DNA of 64,000 nt from Paracentrotus lividus (taxonomy: Eukaryota; Echinodermata; Echinoidea; Camarodonta; Echinidae), in contig CALNVZ010003426.1 of NCBI GenBank assembly GCA_940671915.1, forward strand, positions 46,108,085 to 46,172,084, in the 5' to 3' direction. Under the pieces are notes generated by a model, which was not told the origin of the DNA, did no database searches, and worked only from the letters and a program-made list of their open reading frames with translations. Position numbers and translations under genes: made by a program. Positions 24,601-32,738 of this stretch are shown in pieces (the first letter of the stretch is position 1; each line of letters starts with the position of its first letter).

Positions 24601-27600
24601 TTGATTCATATATTTCCAAAATTCCACATTTTCTTGTCTCCACAACTTACAAATATTGTTTATAACTGCCTTGATTATTTGTGAAAGTTTATATGCATAT
24701 GTGTGTTTCTGTATTTATTTAAAAAGGATTCTGTAAATGTTTTTGTAATTTCCTTTTAGTTTATGACACATATTCTCTGTGACCCACATTGACATGGAAA
24801 AGGCACCCAAAACTACGATTTTGCTTTTAGAGCCCATACATTGCCAAACGTTTCCAGGCAAGTGTCCTATATATGGATATAGATTTTTAAATCCAATTAT
24901 CCAACTTTGTAGATTAGTGGTGAAATATAACTATAAACTTATATCCATTTCCCATAAAAAATAGTTGTCACAAGTACATTACATATCCAGTCATCCAAGT
25001 GCTTTATTTCTTTATTCACTCAGTGTATGGAGTATGGTAAGAAACATGGTCTACCCAAGCGCTGGTCGCAGGTTGGCAGGACCCCCATGAGTCCTCCATC
25101 TCCTGACATACCACCACCATCATCATCCTCATCCCGCTCCTCCTACCTCCAAATGAAACCAGTCAAAGGTGCCAAGGAGGGAGCTCATACTGTACATTTC
25201 CAGGTAATGATAATGGGCCTCTGAGCCTTGTCTTATAAAGAGTTGGAATTCATGTTAACCCATAGAGGTATACATATGCTTTTAGTGACGCGTTGGTATT
25301 ATCTTTGAAACTAGAATGGTATGAAATATAAAATAAAGAGCAAAAGTCAGTGTCAAACGAGATTTTATTCCTGGATGCGATACTTAACTTTCTGCATCAT
25401 TAATTTTCAAACAACTTTTCATAAATGAATTTTCAGGAGACACACTGACCGGTGCTGCACCAGCTTGAGCGTGACTCGTGGTTTCGCATAACGACTTGAC
25501 CTTGAGATGAACAAACAAACCTGATATGTATTGCACAACCTGGTAACTACCTCTAGGCGTATACACGCACAGGTGCATGATAAGTTTGGACGAACTAGTG
25601 CAGGACCATGCAAAATAGTGCGCTATTTTGTGCTTAAACCTCAAACCAGATCAAGTTTTTTTTTTAAGGCCAAGCTTTCTTTCAATTTAGCGTGCTATTT
25701 GAGAGAAAAAGCTTGACATCCTCTGATCGGGTTAATTCATTGGATCACTAATAGCCCACTATTAAAAAAGCTCAAACTAGTGCAGCACCACTTACTTCTT
25801 GGTTTCCTTTCTTTGTTTCATTGCAAAATTTCATGAAAGGAAACTTTTTCACATATTCATAGAACCACATGTGTGAAAAGTGATGATGTCTCATTTTCTT
25901 TGCTGCTGTATCCCTGGTAGTCCAAAACATCAAGTCATTATTATTGTTTTATTTCTATTTCCGAATTTCCAGGATTCACCGTCCAAATCATCAGGGTCTT
26001 CCAGCAAGTCCTCACCTTCAAGGAGATGGGGAAACAAAGCCTCAGAATCTAACAACAATTTACCATCTGGTCTTGCCTCAACACCAGAGGAACAACTGCC
26101 TTTCTTGCCTCACAATACAGGTATATGGGTATTTTAATTTTAATTTTAATTTTGATTACTAATCAGTTGTTTAAAGAAAGAATATAAGATGGCTTGAAAC
26201 AAAGCCTCAGAATCAAACAACAATTTACCGTCTGGTCTAGCTTCAATACCAGAAGAACAGCTGCCTTTTCTTGCCTCACATTGCAGGAACGAGGATATTT
26301 CAATTTTAATTCCAAATTTCAATTCCAAAGTTTTCTTTTATTATTTTTGTATACAAGTGAATAGTAGCTGCCATTCTTGCTTCGCACAGTCTAATGCAAG
26401 TATCAAAAACTTTTAATTTTTAATTCCAACTTTGCATTGCAAGATCAAATGTCTATTTTATTTTACAAATTAATTATACAAATTTGTAATTCATAATGTA
26501 CATCTGAAGTATCTACATTTCTTGCCTCATAAACAATTCAAGCAACTGAGATTGAAATCTAAATTCAGACATGTAAGATTCTGTTCAGAGTGTTTTGTAG
26601 TATAAACAGCCATGTACATAAATCGAGTAATCATCTTTGGAATATTGCTATCATCTATTTTATAGTTTTTTAATATTTTGTATGATTTTTCTCTCCCAAA
26701 ATTGTTCTTTTCACATGGGACATATATCTGCAATTAACATGCAATCTTCTCTACTCCTGTGATGTGTTTTTTGCGGATACCACCTTTTGTTTTGTGATGA
26801 AACAGATAAATCCATACCAGATGATAAACTAAGAACTAACTCTAAATACCAACCAATAACAACTCTCTCGAACCTTGCCTCAAACTGCTCAAGCGAGGGC
26901 AGTGTAGTACACGAGCGCCTGGCCCCACTGGCCAGCAGCGAGTCCTTCACTGAGACGGAATCTGCAAGGTCGTCCATCTCGTCTACGAGCTTCTCCTCCG
27001 TTCTGAACCGCTTCCAGAACTCCTCAAACACCAAAGACGAGGGGTACTGTTACTATGTCGAAAATGAGTCGCAATCAACCTTGAATAACAATACGGGGGA
27101 TTCCGGGGAGGACTCGGACAAACCGAATGCTGTCATGACAACAGCAACGATTGAATCAATGCCTTGTAACCATGGTAACCAGGTGGAGACAGCCAGTAAA
27201 AGGCCATCGTCGTTGGTAGGACCATGGAGTTTGTTTAGAGGAGGTAACAGTCACATGTTCGATGAGGAGGGTAACGTGAAGGGACGCACTTCAGCAGACG
27301 ATAGATACACATTGACCTACGATGGACTGGATCTGGATCCTGCTACCGGTAGTGAGGGGGGCAATGATTCGCCCATCAACACCAGGCCACATTCCAATGG
27401 TAAGTAGTCCATCTTGAATGCACTCTATGTCGGTAACTACGACAAGAACAGATTAAAAATGGTTAATAATGTCTTGATTTAAATTGAATAATTGATCTCT
27501 ACAACCTTCTAGGCCTACGTCCATTAGAATTTTCTTACTTGTTTAACGGCCAAAGTATTTTAGTAGGCCTACTGGGTGGATTTTATGTAGAAATTATGTA

Positions 27601-30600
27601 AAGGTCTGATTTGTAGAATTTGGTATTCAATTGGTCAAGTTTTCCTCATCACTAGCACGAAATGAAAGCATCTTGTTTACTGGTTAAAATATAATTCATG
27701 CCTCTGATACATATTTTAGAGGATTTCATCCACTCGAAAGTAATTGTGTGAAAGTCTAAATGAATTCTGCAATATATCCGGAAAATCAATATTCTTTCTA
27801 TTTTTTCGATGTAAAGGCTGAAGAGTTTGCTATCATGGATGAATTCACTAACATTTTTGTTTTATTTCTCTAAACTAAATCCATGATGTAGTATGAAAAG
27901 GAGTGAAGGTAAAGTCACTTGAAAGTTTATGCCTACAAATTATCTGAAATGCTCACTTGATGGATGTGCAATTAAAAAATTAAACTAAACAGTAGTTTAG
28001 GGGGCTTAAAATAAATGATTGCAATTCTAGATTGCTTATGAAACATATTTTGAGTAATTCTTTAGTAATAATTTAACACGAAAACACTAGTTTTCAACAC
28101 CTAAGCTTGAATATTATCTGGATTAAATCCCTTGAAACCAAGGTTTGATTATTTCTTTGTAGACACCTGCTGAAAATGTCTCTACTCAAGATTGTTATTT
28201 TCATTACTCTTGTTTTTTGATAGGATATGATAATCATTGTATGCCTATGATGTAACCGATTGCATACAAGTGTTAGCTCATAAACAACATTGTTTTTTAT
28301 TAAACAAAGATTATTGATTACATAATATCTAAAATAGAGACATTTTGCTTTAAACAGTTGCATTAAGATCTTGTCAAACCATTGTGATATTAGCCTACAA
28401 CGATTAAATCTTTTCCATTAATCTAAATTTGACTTTGAAAATTGTGCTTTCTGTAATTCTTTGTTATTGGAAATCACCCTTTTCTATTTTCATCTTTGGT
28501 GTGTTTCTTGAACTTAAATTTTTTACTTCATCTTTATTTTCCCTCTTCATATTTTCCACTTTGCTGTTCTTGCAGGTTTTGAAGTTTATGTAAGAATTCT
28601 TTTAGAAATTTGGAATGAATGTATCACATAATTGTGAGGTCTTGAATTATTGCATGCTATTACATGCCTGATTGTATGTTGTATAGTTGTTACACTTCAG
28701 ACTTGGCCGAATATTTTGTGTCTTTAATGCACTCACACAATAAATACGTTTGCTTGGAGCCAAAAAGATTTTTACTCAGTCCTGTGATTAATGACCTTTT
28801 TGCTCCTACGTGTAGCAGAGAGTTTGTACCATTGTGGCATCGCTGTAATGCACTTTAGATCGACATGTCACAATTATTTTTTATTTATTTTCATATTTCA
28901 TTTTATAAATTCATTTTCTGGTTCCATTATTACGTCTAGAGATTTGACTTCTACAAGGGCCTTATTGTAGGCTGTCATTGCATGTTTTTCTCATCAGTGT
29001 GTTGTGTGGGGATTGGCATGATTTCTTATATGGGCAAAACAATCCAAATCAAATTGATTTTTCTTAAGGAAATGAGTCATTTTTACATACGCTGTACATT
29101 TAATAAGCAGATAATGTCTAAGAATATCCATGCATGTGGCTATAAAATTGTTATCATTGTCTTGTAATGCACATAATTTAGGTATGTACTATCAGAAGTG
29201 CAATCTAAAAAAATGACTGTTATGTGCAATGGGTGCATGTTGGATATAATCTTTTGTATTTTTTAAAATGTTTTTATTATGGTCAGTTGTGAAGTACAAT
29301 TTATCCAAAGTATTTTTAATTGTCTACACACCATTATATGACAGATACTCATGGATGTACTTACAATTATATATTTTAACTTTTATCCGGACCGATACCC
29401 TTGTGACAACAACCCTCGGCCAACTACATGTACTACCAGGACAAGTACCCCACAGTAATGGAATTCATGTTTTTGCTGTGTACATTTTCTAAGAGAAACC
29501 AGAATTTCCATTTTAGATCCAATTTGAAATGGAATTGCCGGTTTTAAGAATCGGAAAAGACCATTGTTTTCAAACTGGAAATTACTGTCCTTAGAAGTTG
29601 TTCTGGGATGGGGTTGCGGGTAATTGTCCTGGTGGTATTGGTCTTATAGTTGTCCTATAGATGTTTATTAAGGGGGTGGTTGTCAAGGGGGTAGGTTTCT
29701 AGTAACTATTTTATTTATTTGTGAATTATTATTTTTCTTCCTAATAATTTTATGAAGCATAATGTTTTAAAGCTGGAAGGTTGCTAAACATCTGGGTTTT
29801 AGTGACATCAATGTGGCTCCGGACATTTATTGTTTAGCGTACTAGCCATGATGCATGAATGCATGGAAGCCAATATGTCTTGAAATTTTAAGGGCGTCTC
29901 TTAATTTTCCTTTAGCCAGTTTTGTTCATAGGGCCAAGTAGAATTGTAGGTAGGCTTACTTGGAAACATCATAATATAATAACTGATGCTTTTTTTATAT
30001 TGATGCTTATATCGTATTTTATTAATATTTTGATATTGTCTTGCATGAAGAATAAGTTTGTACTGAGTCAAAATTAGAAAAAGATCAGCTAGCAAAATTA
30101 GGTCAATACTAATTGCAGACTTTGGTAGCAAAAATGCTTTTAATACTATTTAATATTGTTTGAGCCTTTCACTTCGATAGATTAGGGGCTAAATAAATAT
30201 CAGTACTGTAAAATATTCTTCATGTAACAGAAGTACATCAGACAGATTAAAAAGGTTATGTCTTTTTCTACATGAAAATAAACTGTACAACATATCAAAT
30301 TAAACTTTGGTCAATGTTGAAGGAACACACCAGAGTTATTGAAATCTTGCTTACCACAAATTGTTAAGTTCAGCTAAGTAGTTTTGACAATAATACAGAG
30401 GGTAATAAGCACAATCTCAAAATCTTATGTTTTTTGTTGCATCAGGCTTCATTAAACCAATGTGAGGGAGGATGAATATAAATAGCAGTGATAATAAAAG
30501 TTTAAAAAATCAATGTGATAATTTGTTCAATGGAATTGAAGGATGATTGTATTTGAACTCAAAGACTTGCACTTGTCAGAGTACAATGCGAGAATGAACA

Positions 30601-31123
30601 GAAAACCAAGGGGACGATATAATGTGATTTAGGTAAACTAAGTGCTCAAAAATAATATATTTAATGATTAAGCCCTGATTCATAATTTAAGTAAAATGTT
30701 ATTGATAATGAGCCCTGTAATCACAATTATTTCCTTTTTCTGATTCATCTTTTAGTGGGAGTCAATGCTACCCAACCATACGTCCCTGAGGCCAAACTAG
30801 GCCACGGATACACCCAGTACCACGCAGTCAGCCCCGATGGTTACGATACCGATGATGACATCGACGACGAAGCCCTCTTTGCCTCCCTCAGACCAGGGCT
30901 GTATGAGAACCACAATGACCGATCGCAAAAGAGCGCGACGTTGCCGCTCGGTATGAGTCTGCCACTTTACGACGATGAGGTCAAGGAGAGGTCAACTAAG
31001 GTCATTCCGAGAAGGAGGAGCTATGAGTCGCTGTCGTCTGCGACGATGACATCGGGTAGTTCTCATAGCTCGCCCCAGCACCAAATTGAGACTAAGACTT
31101 CTGTTTCATACAGCGCTCTTTGA
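7230..31123 (+). CDS. DAGLA: Diacylglycerol lipase, DAGL-alpha type (5'-partial, 14 exons)
   Basis: Serine hydrolase that cuts sn-1 of diacylglycerol to make 2-arachidonoylglycerol at the plasma membrane (family knowledge). Exons read by GT-AG sites and phase: 7230-7314, 9472-9684, 10168-10248, 11027-11064, 11097-11247, 20543-20704, 21471-21551, 21821-21963, 22419-22775, 24141-24267, 25024-25203, 25973-26120, 26806-27399, 30756-31123 (stop TGA 31121). All phases agree, giving about 908 residues. Visible motifs: [67 protein letters not shown], and an ETESARSS block resembling the vertebrate DAGL-alpha tail. The N-terminal membrane segments are not in the window. The 11027-11064 exon has two possible donors (after 11057 or 11064); only 11064 keeps the frame open if exon 3 ends at 10248. 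The C-terminus ends S-A-L, a possible class I PDZ ligand. The vertebrate Homer-binding PPxxF motif was not seen. Confidence 0.95.
7319..7849 (+). repeat. Direct repeats of ~108 bp flanking an inverted-repeat element
   Basis: 7319-7428 and 7740-7849 share ccaatgatatgta, catcccatca, ctcatcctaa, gattcatttcaaagatgggg and cacattaaagtcat. The inverted-repeat element 7431-7741 lies exactly between them. A third, more diverged piece sits at about 8808-8875 (gggcctcaggggccaga). Confidence 0.8.
7431..7741. mobile_element. MITE-like element, family A copy 1
   Basis: Left end ggcccatattcacaaaggtg, right end cgttgtgaatacgggcc, an inverted pair. Subterminal arms also pair: gttaagcctagcttaaat against aaactatcatggcttaac. 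About 311 bp with no coding capacity. Same family as 19033-19336. Confidence 0.85.
8361..8525. mobile_element. Inverted-repeat element (MITE-like)
   Basis: Left arm includes gtctagccaactccatgaac then agtaggtatcaacat; right arm complements it as atattgatacctact then gaaatggagtccaggcaaga. Arms about 45 bp with a short spacer. Accounts for the minus-strand frame 8313-8510. Confidence 0.65.
9472..9684 (+). CDS. DAGLA: DAGLA exon: cytosolic linker before the lipase domain
   Basis: 71 codons, phase 0 at both ends, acceptor gctgacag and donor gttagt. The peptide begins [14 protein letters not shown] and runs through [17 protein letters not shown] to [16 protein letters not shown]. It aligns closely with the region of human DAGL-alpha that follows the fourth membrane helix (AYLFAEFFRDLDIVPSDIIAGL, FLSGMPVTRNTKYLDL). 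This match is better to alpha than to beta, which supports the DAGLA call. The preceding exon 7230-7314 ([15 protein letters not shown] at its end) carries the Cys pair seen just inside the membrane in the family. Confidence 0.93.
10285..10570 (+). mobile_element. tRNA-headed SINE with (ATT)n tail
   Basis: Head has a B-box-like ggttcgaatcc (10361-10371) preceded by a degraded A-box side. The body holds gcactcaacccaggtgaggt then aaatgggtacc, attccttgaaatgcagcgc and gctagggtgattattctgc, a conserved SINE tail of the type common in echinoderms. Ends in ataattattattatt. It starts just 37 bp after the DAGLA exon at 10168-10248. Confidence 0.85.
10670..10926 (+). mobile_element. 3' end of a non-LTR retrotransposon (LINE)
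   Basis: Translation from 10691 gives [15 protein letters not shown], then [19 protein letters not shown], the C-terminal end typical of LINE reverse transcriptases (WxGHxLR...IEGxxxGxRxRGRP). It runs to a stop TGA near 10819 and continues as untranslated sequence to a GAA-rich end at 10926. Severely 5'-truncated; inactive. Confidence 0.85.
11248..11652 (+). CDS. DAGLA: Candidate alternative 5'-splice-site extension of DAGLA exon 5
   Basis: The constitutive donor is tcg|gtcagt at 11247/11248. The frame stays open past it for 135 codons to a second phase-0 donor, ctg|gtatgc at 11652/11653, so it could join the next exon without a shift. The segment is GC-richer than flanking intron and protein-like: [15 protein letters not shown], then [15 protein letters not shown], then [14 protein letters not shown], rich in Ser, Asp and Glu like a phospho-regulated loop. 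It would sit between strands [10 protein letters not shown] and [13 protein letters not shown]-rich stretch and ctgcag at 11571-11615 also allow a short separate exon 11616-11652. I do not know a vertebrate counterpart. Confidence 0.55.
12635..12790 (+). repeat. (TC)n microsatellites and CT-rich intron DNA
   Basis: Pure (tc)n at 12639-12664 and 12767-12785 within a pyrimidine-rich stretch of about 400 bp. The frames at 12557 and 12804 are products of this composition. Nothing else recognised from 11653 to 14045 in this DAGLA intron. Confidence 0.9.
14046..14198. mobile_element. Inverted-repeat element (MITE-like)
   Basis: Left arm gaggggtattcacgggacat then gcgaatgttttgcgaa; right arm attcgcaaaacgtttgtgt then agctcgtgaaaactccc. 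About 153 bp, arms about 40 bp. No coding capacity. Confidence 0.85.
14612..14897. mobile_element. Inverted-repeat element related to 24294-24469
   Basis: Left arm gtgtgtttcaccaagctac and ataaagttatgcat pair imperfectly with atgcctaactttacgcac and gttgaaacgaccccc at the right. The GGTG-TTTCACxAAG terminal theme recurs at 24294. Accounts for the small overlapping frames at 14607-14923. Confidence 0.6.
14900..16607 (+). other. DAGLA intron, no recognised feature
   Basis: AT-rich. Poly-T tracts at 15838-15850 and 15881-15911. A G-run after ccagtggtggattcagg at 16332-16370 resembles one end of the element at 615, without a partner. Otherwise nothing seen. Confidence 0.6.
16608..16682. repeat. 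Fold-back palindrome, arms ~35 bp
   Basis: gaaaaaatgagcaaagaaaa then ttgggttccatcgggg pairs with ggtcccattgaactcc then attttctttgctcatttttt. The left arm (atgagcaaa, aaaa, tggggttccatc) recurs at 63959-63990 at the end of the window, so it belongs to a dispersed family. Confidence 0.85.
16872..16940 (+). CDS. DAGLA: Candidate 23-codon basic cassette exon in DAGLA intron 5
   Basis: A stop-free 69-base segment with acceptor ctgtgtag and donor gtaaca, phase 0 at both ends, inside the phase-0 intron 11248-20542. It therefore could be included with no frame change. It codes a strongly basic peptide ([15 protein letters not shown] then RASRTAQ). Its coding look and exact phase match are the evidence; no family match is known to me. 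It could be chance, though the odds of both splice sites and both phases fitting are low. Confidence 0.5.
17147..17470 (+). mobile_element. Degraded tRNA-headed SINE
   Basis: Head-like ggagtgggtttgctcagtcc and tctggttggaaatc; body with gcaagacattaatctacatt and actccacccaggtatagtaa, shared with 50740-50960. Diverged and without a clear tail. Confidence 0.55.
17620..17644 (+). repeat. (AC)n microsatellite
   Basis: About 12 uninterrupted AC dinucleotides in the DAGLA intron. Between 17645 and 19032 the intron is AT-rich with nothing recognised. Confidence 0.95.
19033..19336. mobile_element. MITE-like element, family A copy 2
   Basis: Left end ggtattcacaaaggtgtact; right end cttagtggacctttgtgat, again inverted. 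Shares with 7431-7741 the arms (gttaagctatagcttgaat, aagctatggcttaactta) and interior text (tgtgacaaatctgtctatgt against the complement of acagattttgtcaca). Lies in the long DAGLA intron. Confidence 0.85.
19337..20542 (+). other. DAGLA intron, no recognised feature
   Basis: AT-rich sequence up to the acceptor at 20542. No coding signal or repeat structure recognised. Confidence 0.6.
20543..20704 (+). CDS. DAGLA: DAGLA exon: first beta strands of the lipase fold
   Basis: 54 codons, phase 0-0, acceptor accatcag and donor gtaagc. It codes [16 protein letters not shown] then [18 protein letters not shown], the start of the alpha/beta hydrolase core with the RGT motif. It follows a 9.3-kb intron that holds two candidate alternative coding segments (11248-11652 and 16872-16940), both able to join this exon in phase 0. 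Confidence 0.95.
20750..20885. mobile_element. Possible degraded inverted-repeat element
   Basis: gtagaggatccagcc at 20755 and acctggatcccccctacc at 20868 form an imperfect inverted pair resembling the GGCGGATCCAGG ends of the element at 615. Weak. Confidence 0.35.
21821..21963 (+). CDS. DAGLA: DAGLA exon carrying the catalytic serine (GHSLGAG)
   Basis: Codes a strand ([18 protein letters not shown]) with the nucleophile elbow G-H-S-L-G, then AYSPPGGLL. The exon ends in phase 2 directly against a donor gtaagt. The donor is immediately followed by a long GAT/GGT microsatellite (21964-22300), so this splice site is set against unstable repeat DNA. Confidence 0.95.
21964..22300 (+). repeat. GAT/GGT trinucleotide microsatellite abutting a donor site
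   Basis: About 330 bp of interrupted gat, ggt and gtt triplets, with a pure ggt block at 22016-22068, beginning at the intron donor of the catalytic-serine exon. It creates long Asp/Gly and (antisense) Ser/Pro frames on both strands that are not genes. A (ttatt)n tract follows at 22355-22385. Confidence 0.95.
22419..22775 (+). CDS. DAGLA: DAGLA exon carrying the catalytic aspartate and regulatory loop
   Basis: 118 full codons, acceptor cttccag, donor gtaaga, entering with one base and leaving in phase 2. [12 protein letters not shown] holds the Asp equivalent to human Asp524. The stretch after [12 protein letters not shown] is the variable insert known as the regulatory loop in mammalian DAGL; here it is rich in Cys and Pro ([20 protein letters not shown]). 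It ends with [14 protein letters not shown], matching the mammalian LYPPGRIIHVVHN. Confidence 0.94.
23030..24140 (+). repeat. Minisatellite of splice-acceptor-like units (~30 bp, about 30 copies)
   Basis: Tandem array of a unit close to tttctatctcttaccac + cccagtattatatg. Runs about 23030-23970 and resumes 24065-24140 after the partial exon copy. Each unit has a pyrimidine run, CAG and TATTA, and the true exon 10 begins ccccag|TATTAG, so the unit resembles the exon's own 3' splice site. This explains the long low-complexity reading frames (Tyr/Pro/Ser/Leu repeats) here, which are not proteins. Confidence 0.92.
23978..24064 (+). pseudogene. Truncated upstream copy of DAGLA exon 10
   Basis: The first 24 codons ([15 protein letters not shown] to EVLIS) encode exactly the same peptide as 24142-24213, with the same preceding acceptor-like sequence (tcctag|T). 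The two differ at 12 of 72 bases, every one synonymous. Homology then fades over about 14 bases and the minisatellite resumes, so the part with the catalytic histidine is absent. No donor in a compatible phase is evident. Likely a remnant of a once-selected exon copy. Confidence 0.85.
24141..24267 (+). CDS. DAGLA: DAGLA exon carrying the catalytic histidine
   Basis: One base plus 42 codons. Reads [15 protein letters not shown], then [16 protein letters not shown]. The His of DHLP aligns with human His650 (HEHLP), completing the Ser-Asp-His triad. The acceptor (ctctttctgccccag) is the last of a run of about 30 near-identical pyrimidine-CAG units upstream, and a truncated copy of this exon precedes it at 23978. 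Confidence 0.95.
24294..24469. mobile_element. Inverted-repeat element (MITE-like)
   Basis: Left cagggtgatgtttcacgaag then ttgttcataa; right ttaagaacgac then tttttgaaacaccccctg. Inner arms ttacaaacgactggt and tccagtcattcgtaaa also pair. About 175 bp. Confidence 0.85.
25024..31123 (+). CDS. DAGLA: DAGLA C-terminal tail exons (disordered, Ser/Pro-rich)
   Basis: Four exons (25024-25203, 25973-26120, 26806-27399, 30756-31123) code a low-complexity tail of about 430 residues. Features: a Pro/Ser block ([14 protein letters not shown]), Ser/Lys stretch [15 protein letters not shown], and [13 protein letters not shown] followed by [13 protein letters not shown], which parallels the MESLSDTESLYSF...FYID region of human DAGL-alpha. 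A strongly acidic patch ([13 protein letters not shown]) lies in the last exon. The tail is shorter than that of mammals. In mammals this region is a phosphorylation and scaffold-binding tail; the same role here is inferred. Confidence 0.9.
26196..26330 (+). pseudogene. Degenerate tandem copy of DAGLA exon 12 and its donor side
   Basis: Matches 26022-26150: both contain acaaagcctcagaatc, caacaatttacc, gaacaactgcct/gaacagctgcct and cttgcctcaca, followed by similar TTTTAAT-rich intron. The copy has one extra T in the cctttt run and gaacga where the true exon has its gtatat donor, so it cannot act as the same exon. Shorter, weaker echoes of the cttgcctca segment appear near 26367 and 26513. Confidence 0.85.
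27400..30755 (+). other. DAGLA last intron, no recognised feature
   Basis: 3.36 kb of AT-rich intron with donor gtaagt at 27400 and acceptor cttttag at 30755. The small frames here have no coding character. No repeat structure recognised. Confidence 0.65.
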
Positions 31124-31804
31124 CTGTCAACTTGTATATGAATCTTTATATGGTTTGACACAACTCTTTTTGAATAGGATCCACTTTAAAGACAGTATTC
31201 TCGGGTCATCTGAATAAATTGCAACATTAGCCAGCTGCAGCGGGCTATATCCACTTGGTGTAACAGCAGTTGATCTAATTCTCCCTTTGTCGCATGTCAC
31301 ATGGGCTAAACCCATTTTGTCTAAGCATCCTTCCTGAATCTGGTATACGAGAGAAATTCTGCTTGAGAAAGCTTTGTTTTCATCAGGTTGTTCCCATAGC
31401 TCACTTTAGTGTCAAGATGGGACAAAGTCTGTTTGGCTCTTGCTCTCTGAAATAATAAATGTTCAATTTAAATTCATATTCAAAATGATTTTGTTTTCAA
31501 AATCTTTAATAATATACAATGCATATATACCTAAATGTAAAATACATCATTGATGTGAATCAGTGATAAGGGGGAAAAAAACAAGCAGAAAGCCCAGCTT
31601 GTGAGTAACGCATTTCCCCTTTTCATAAATATTCTTTGTTATAAAATGGCTCTGTGATTTTACGCATCGTGGTTGGTCAAAACACGTCACGTGTGATGCT
31701 GTACTTTCAATGCAAAGGGTCTGCATGCATTTTTCTGCGCAAAAAAAAAGTGATAACACACTCTAGGGCGGGTCTTGTTTACTTTCTTGGATGACGACCT
31801 TGAT

Positions 31805-31880
31805 GTAGATCTTGAGCTACTTACCAAAAATTCCAAGGGATAATCCCTTGGAATTTTTTGGTAAGTAACTCAAGATCTAC
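31805..31880. repeat. Near-perfect hairpin, ~36-bp arms
   Basis: gtagatcttgagctacttac then caaaaattccaaggga is the complement of tcccttggaattttttgg then taagtaactcaagatctac, with one mismatch, one extra base and a 2-3 base loop. A transcript would form a long hairpin. Confidence 0.95.
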
Positions 31881-31904
31881 TAGAGCTAGCAAAATGTCAG
31901 AATT

Positions 31905-32096
31905 TTATAAAAGCATTAACACACTTCCCTGTATTGTGCGATAAAATGTAAATGCCGTGATCGCTTGATGCTTCAGAATGGGGCACGCTCCATTACTCGC
32001 CTGCGGCTCGTTGCAGCGCCACCCCTATCTAAAGCTATCTCGCGATGCACTGCATTCACCGCTAATGCACGCTCGGAAGTGTGTTAATGCTATAAT
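31905..32096. mobile_element. Inverted-repeat element with CpG-rich core
   Basis: Ends agcattaacacacttcc (31912) and ggaagtgtgttaatgct (32075-32091) are exact inverted copies. The core (ctcgcctgcggctcgttgca, tctcgcgatgcac) is much richer in CpG than the surroundings. Confidence 0.88.
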
Positions 32097-32738
32097 ATCA
32101 AATATTAAGAAAACTTGGTAAGATGTTTGGAATGACAGATGTGAGTCACAGTGATATTATTGTTTTATTCTAAATGTATTATGGATACACACACATACAT
32201 GTACATTATGTGGCCTTGAATTTGTTCAAATTGAAAATGTAAGGAAATATTTGCAGCCAAATTTGATGAAATGGAGAATTGATGGCAACATACACCTTCT
32301 GATAAATTCCCAGTGAAATATTTTATTCAACATGGTGTATTTTGGTATGCAAATAGCCAAAATTCCCTTGAAGAGGAATTCCTGATACTAACATTTAAAT
32401 GAAGTATTTGCACAAAACAAAAGGATTATCAAGATAAACTTCTTTTATCACCAAATCTATTGTGAAGAAATGGAATGTCAACTTGAACTTTGTACCCTCT
32501 CTCTTGAATTAGAAAAAAAATATTATAGTACAGTCGAGAAGGGTCAGGAATGAAATATCCACATTTACTCTAGATTGTCTATTAATCTGTTGGAGACAAG
32601 CTGATTTGGCTTTAACACATATTTCCCATAGATCTCAGCCCAATTGTATACGGGCTCAAACCACAATGGGTTAAGGGCCAGAAAGATTCTAACAACAGCA
32701 TAATAACTCTACTAAATCTGTGTTAGATCTGTGCTAAC

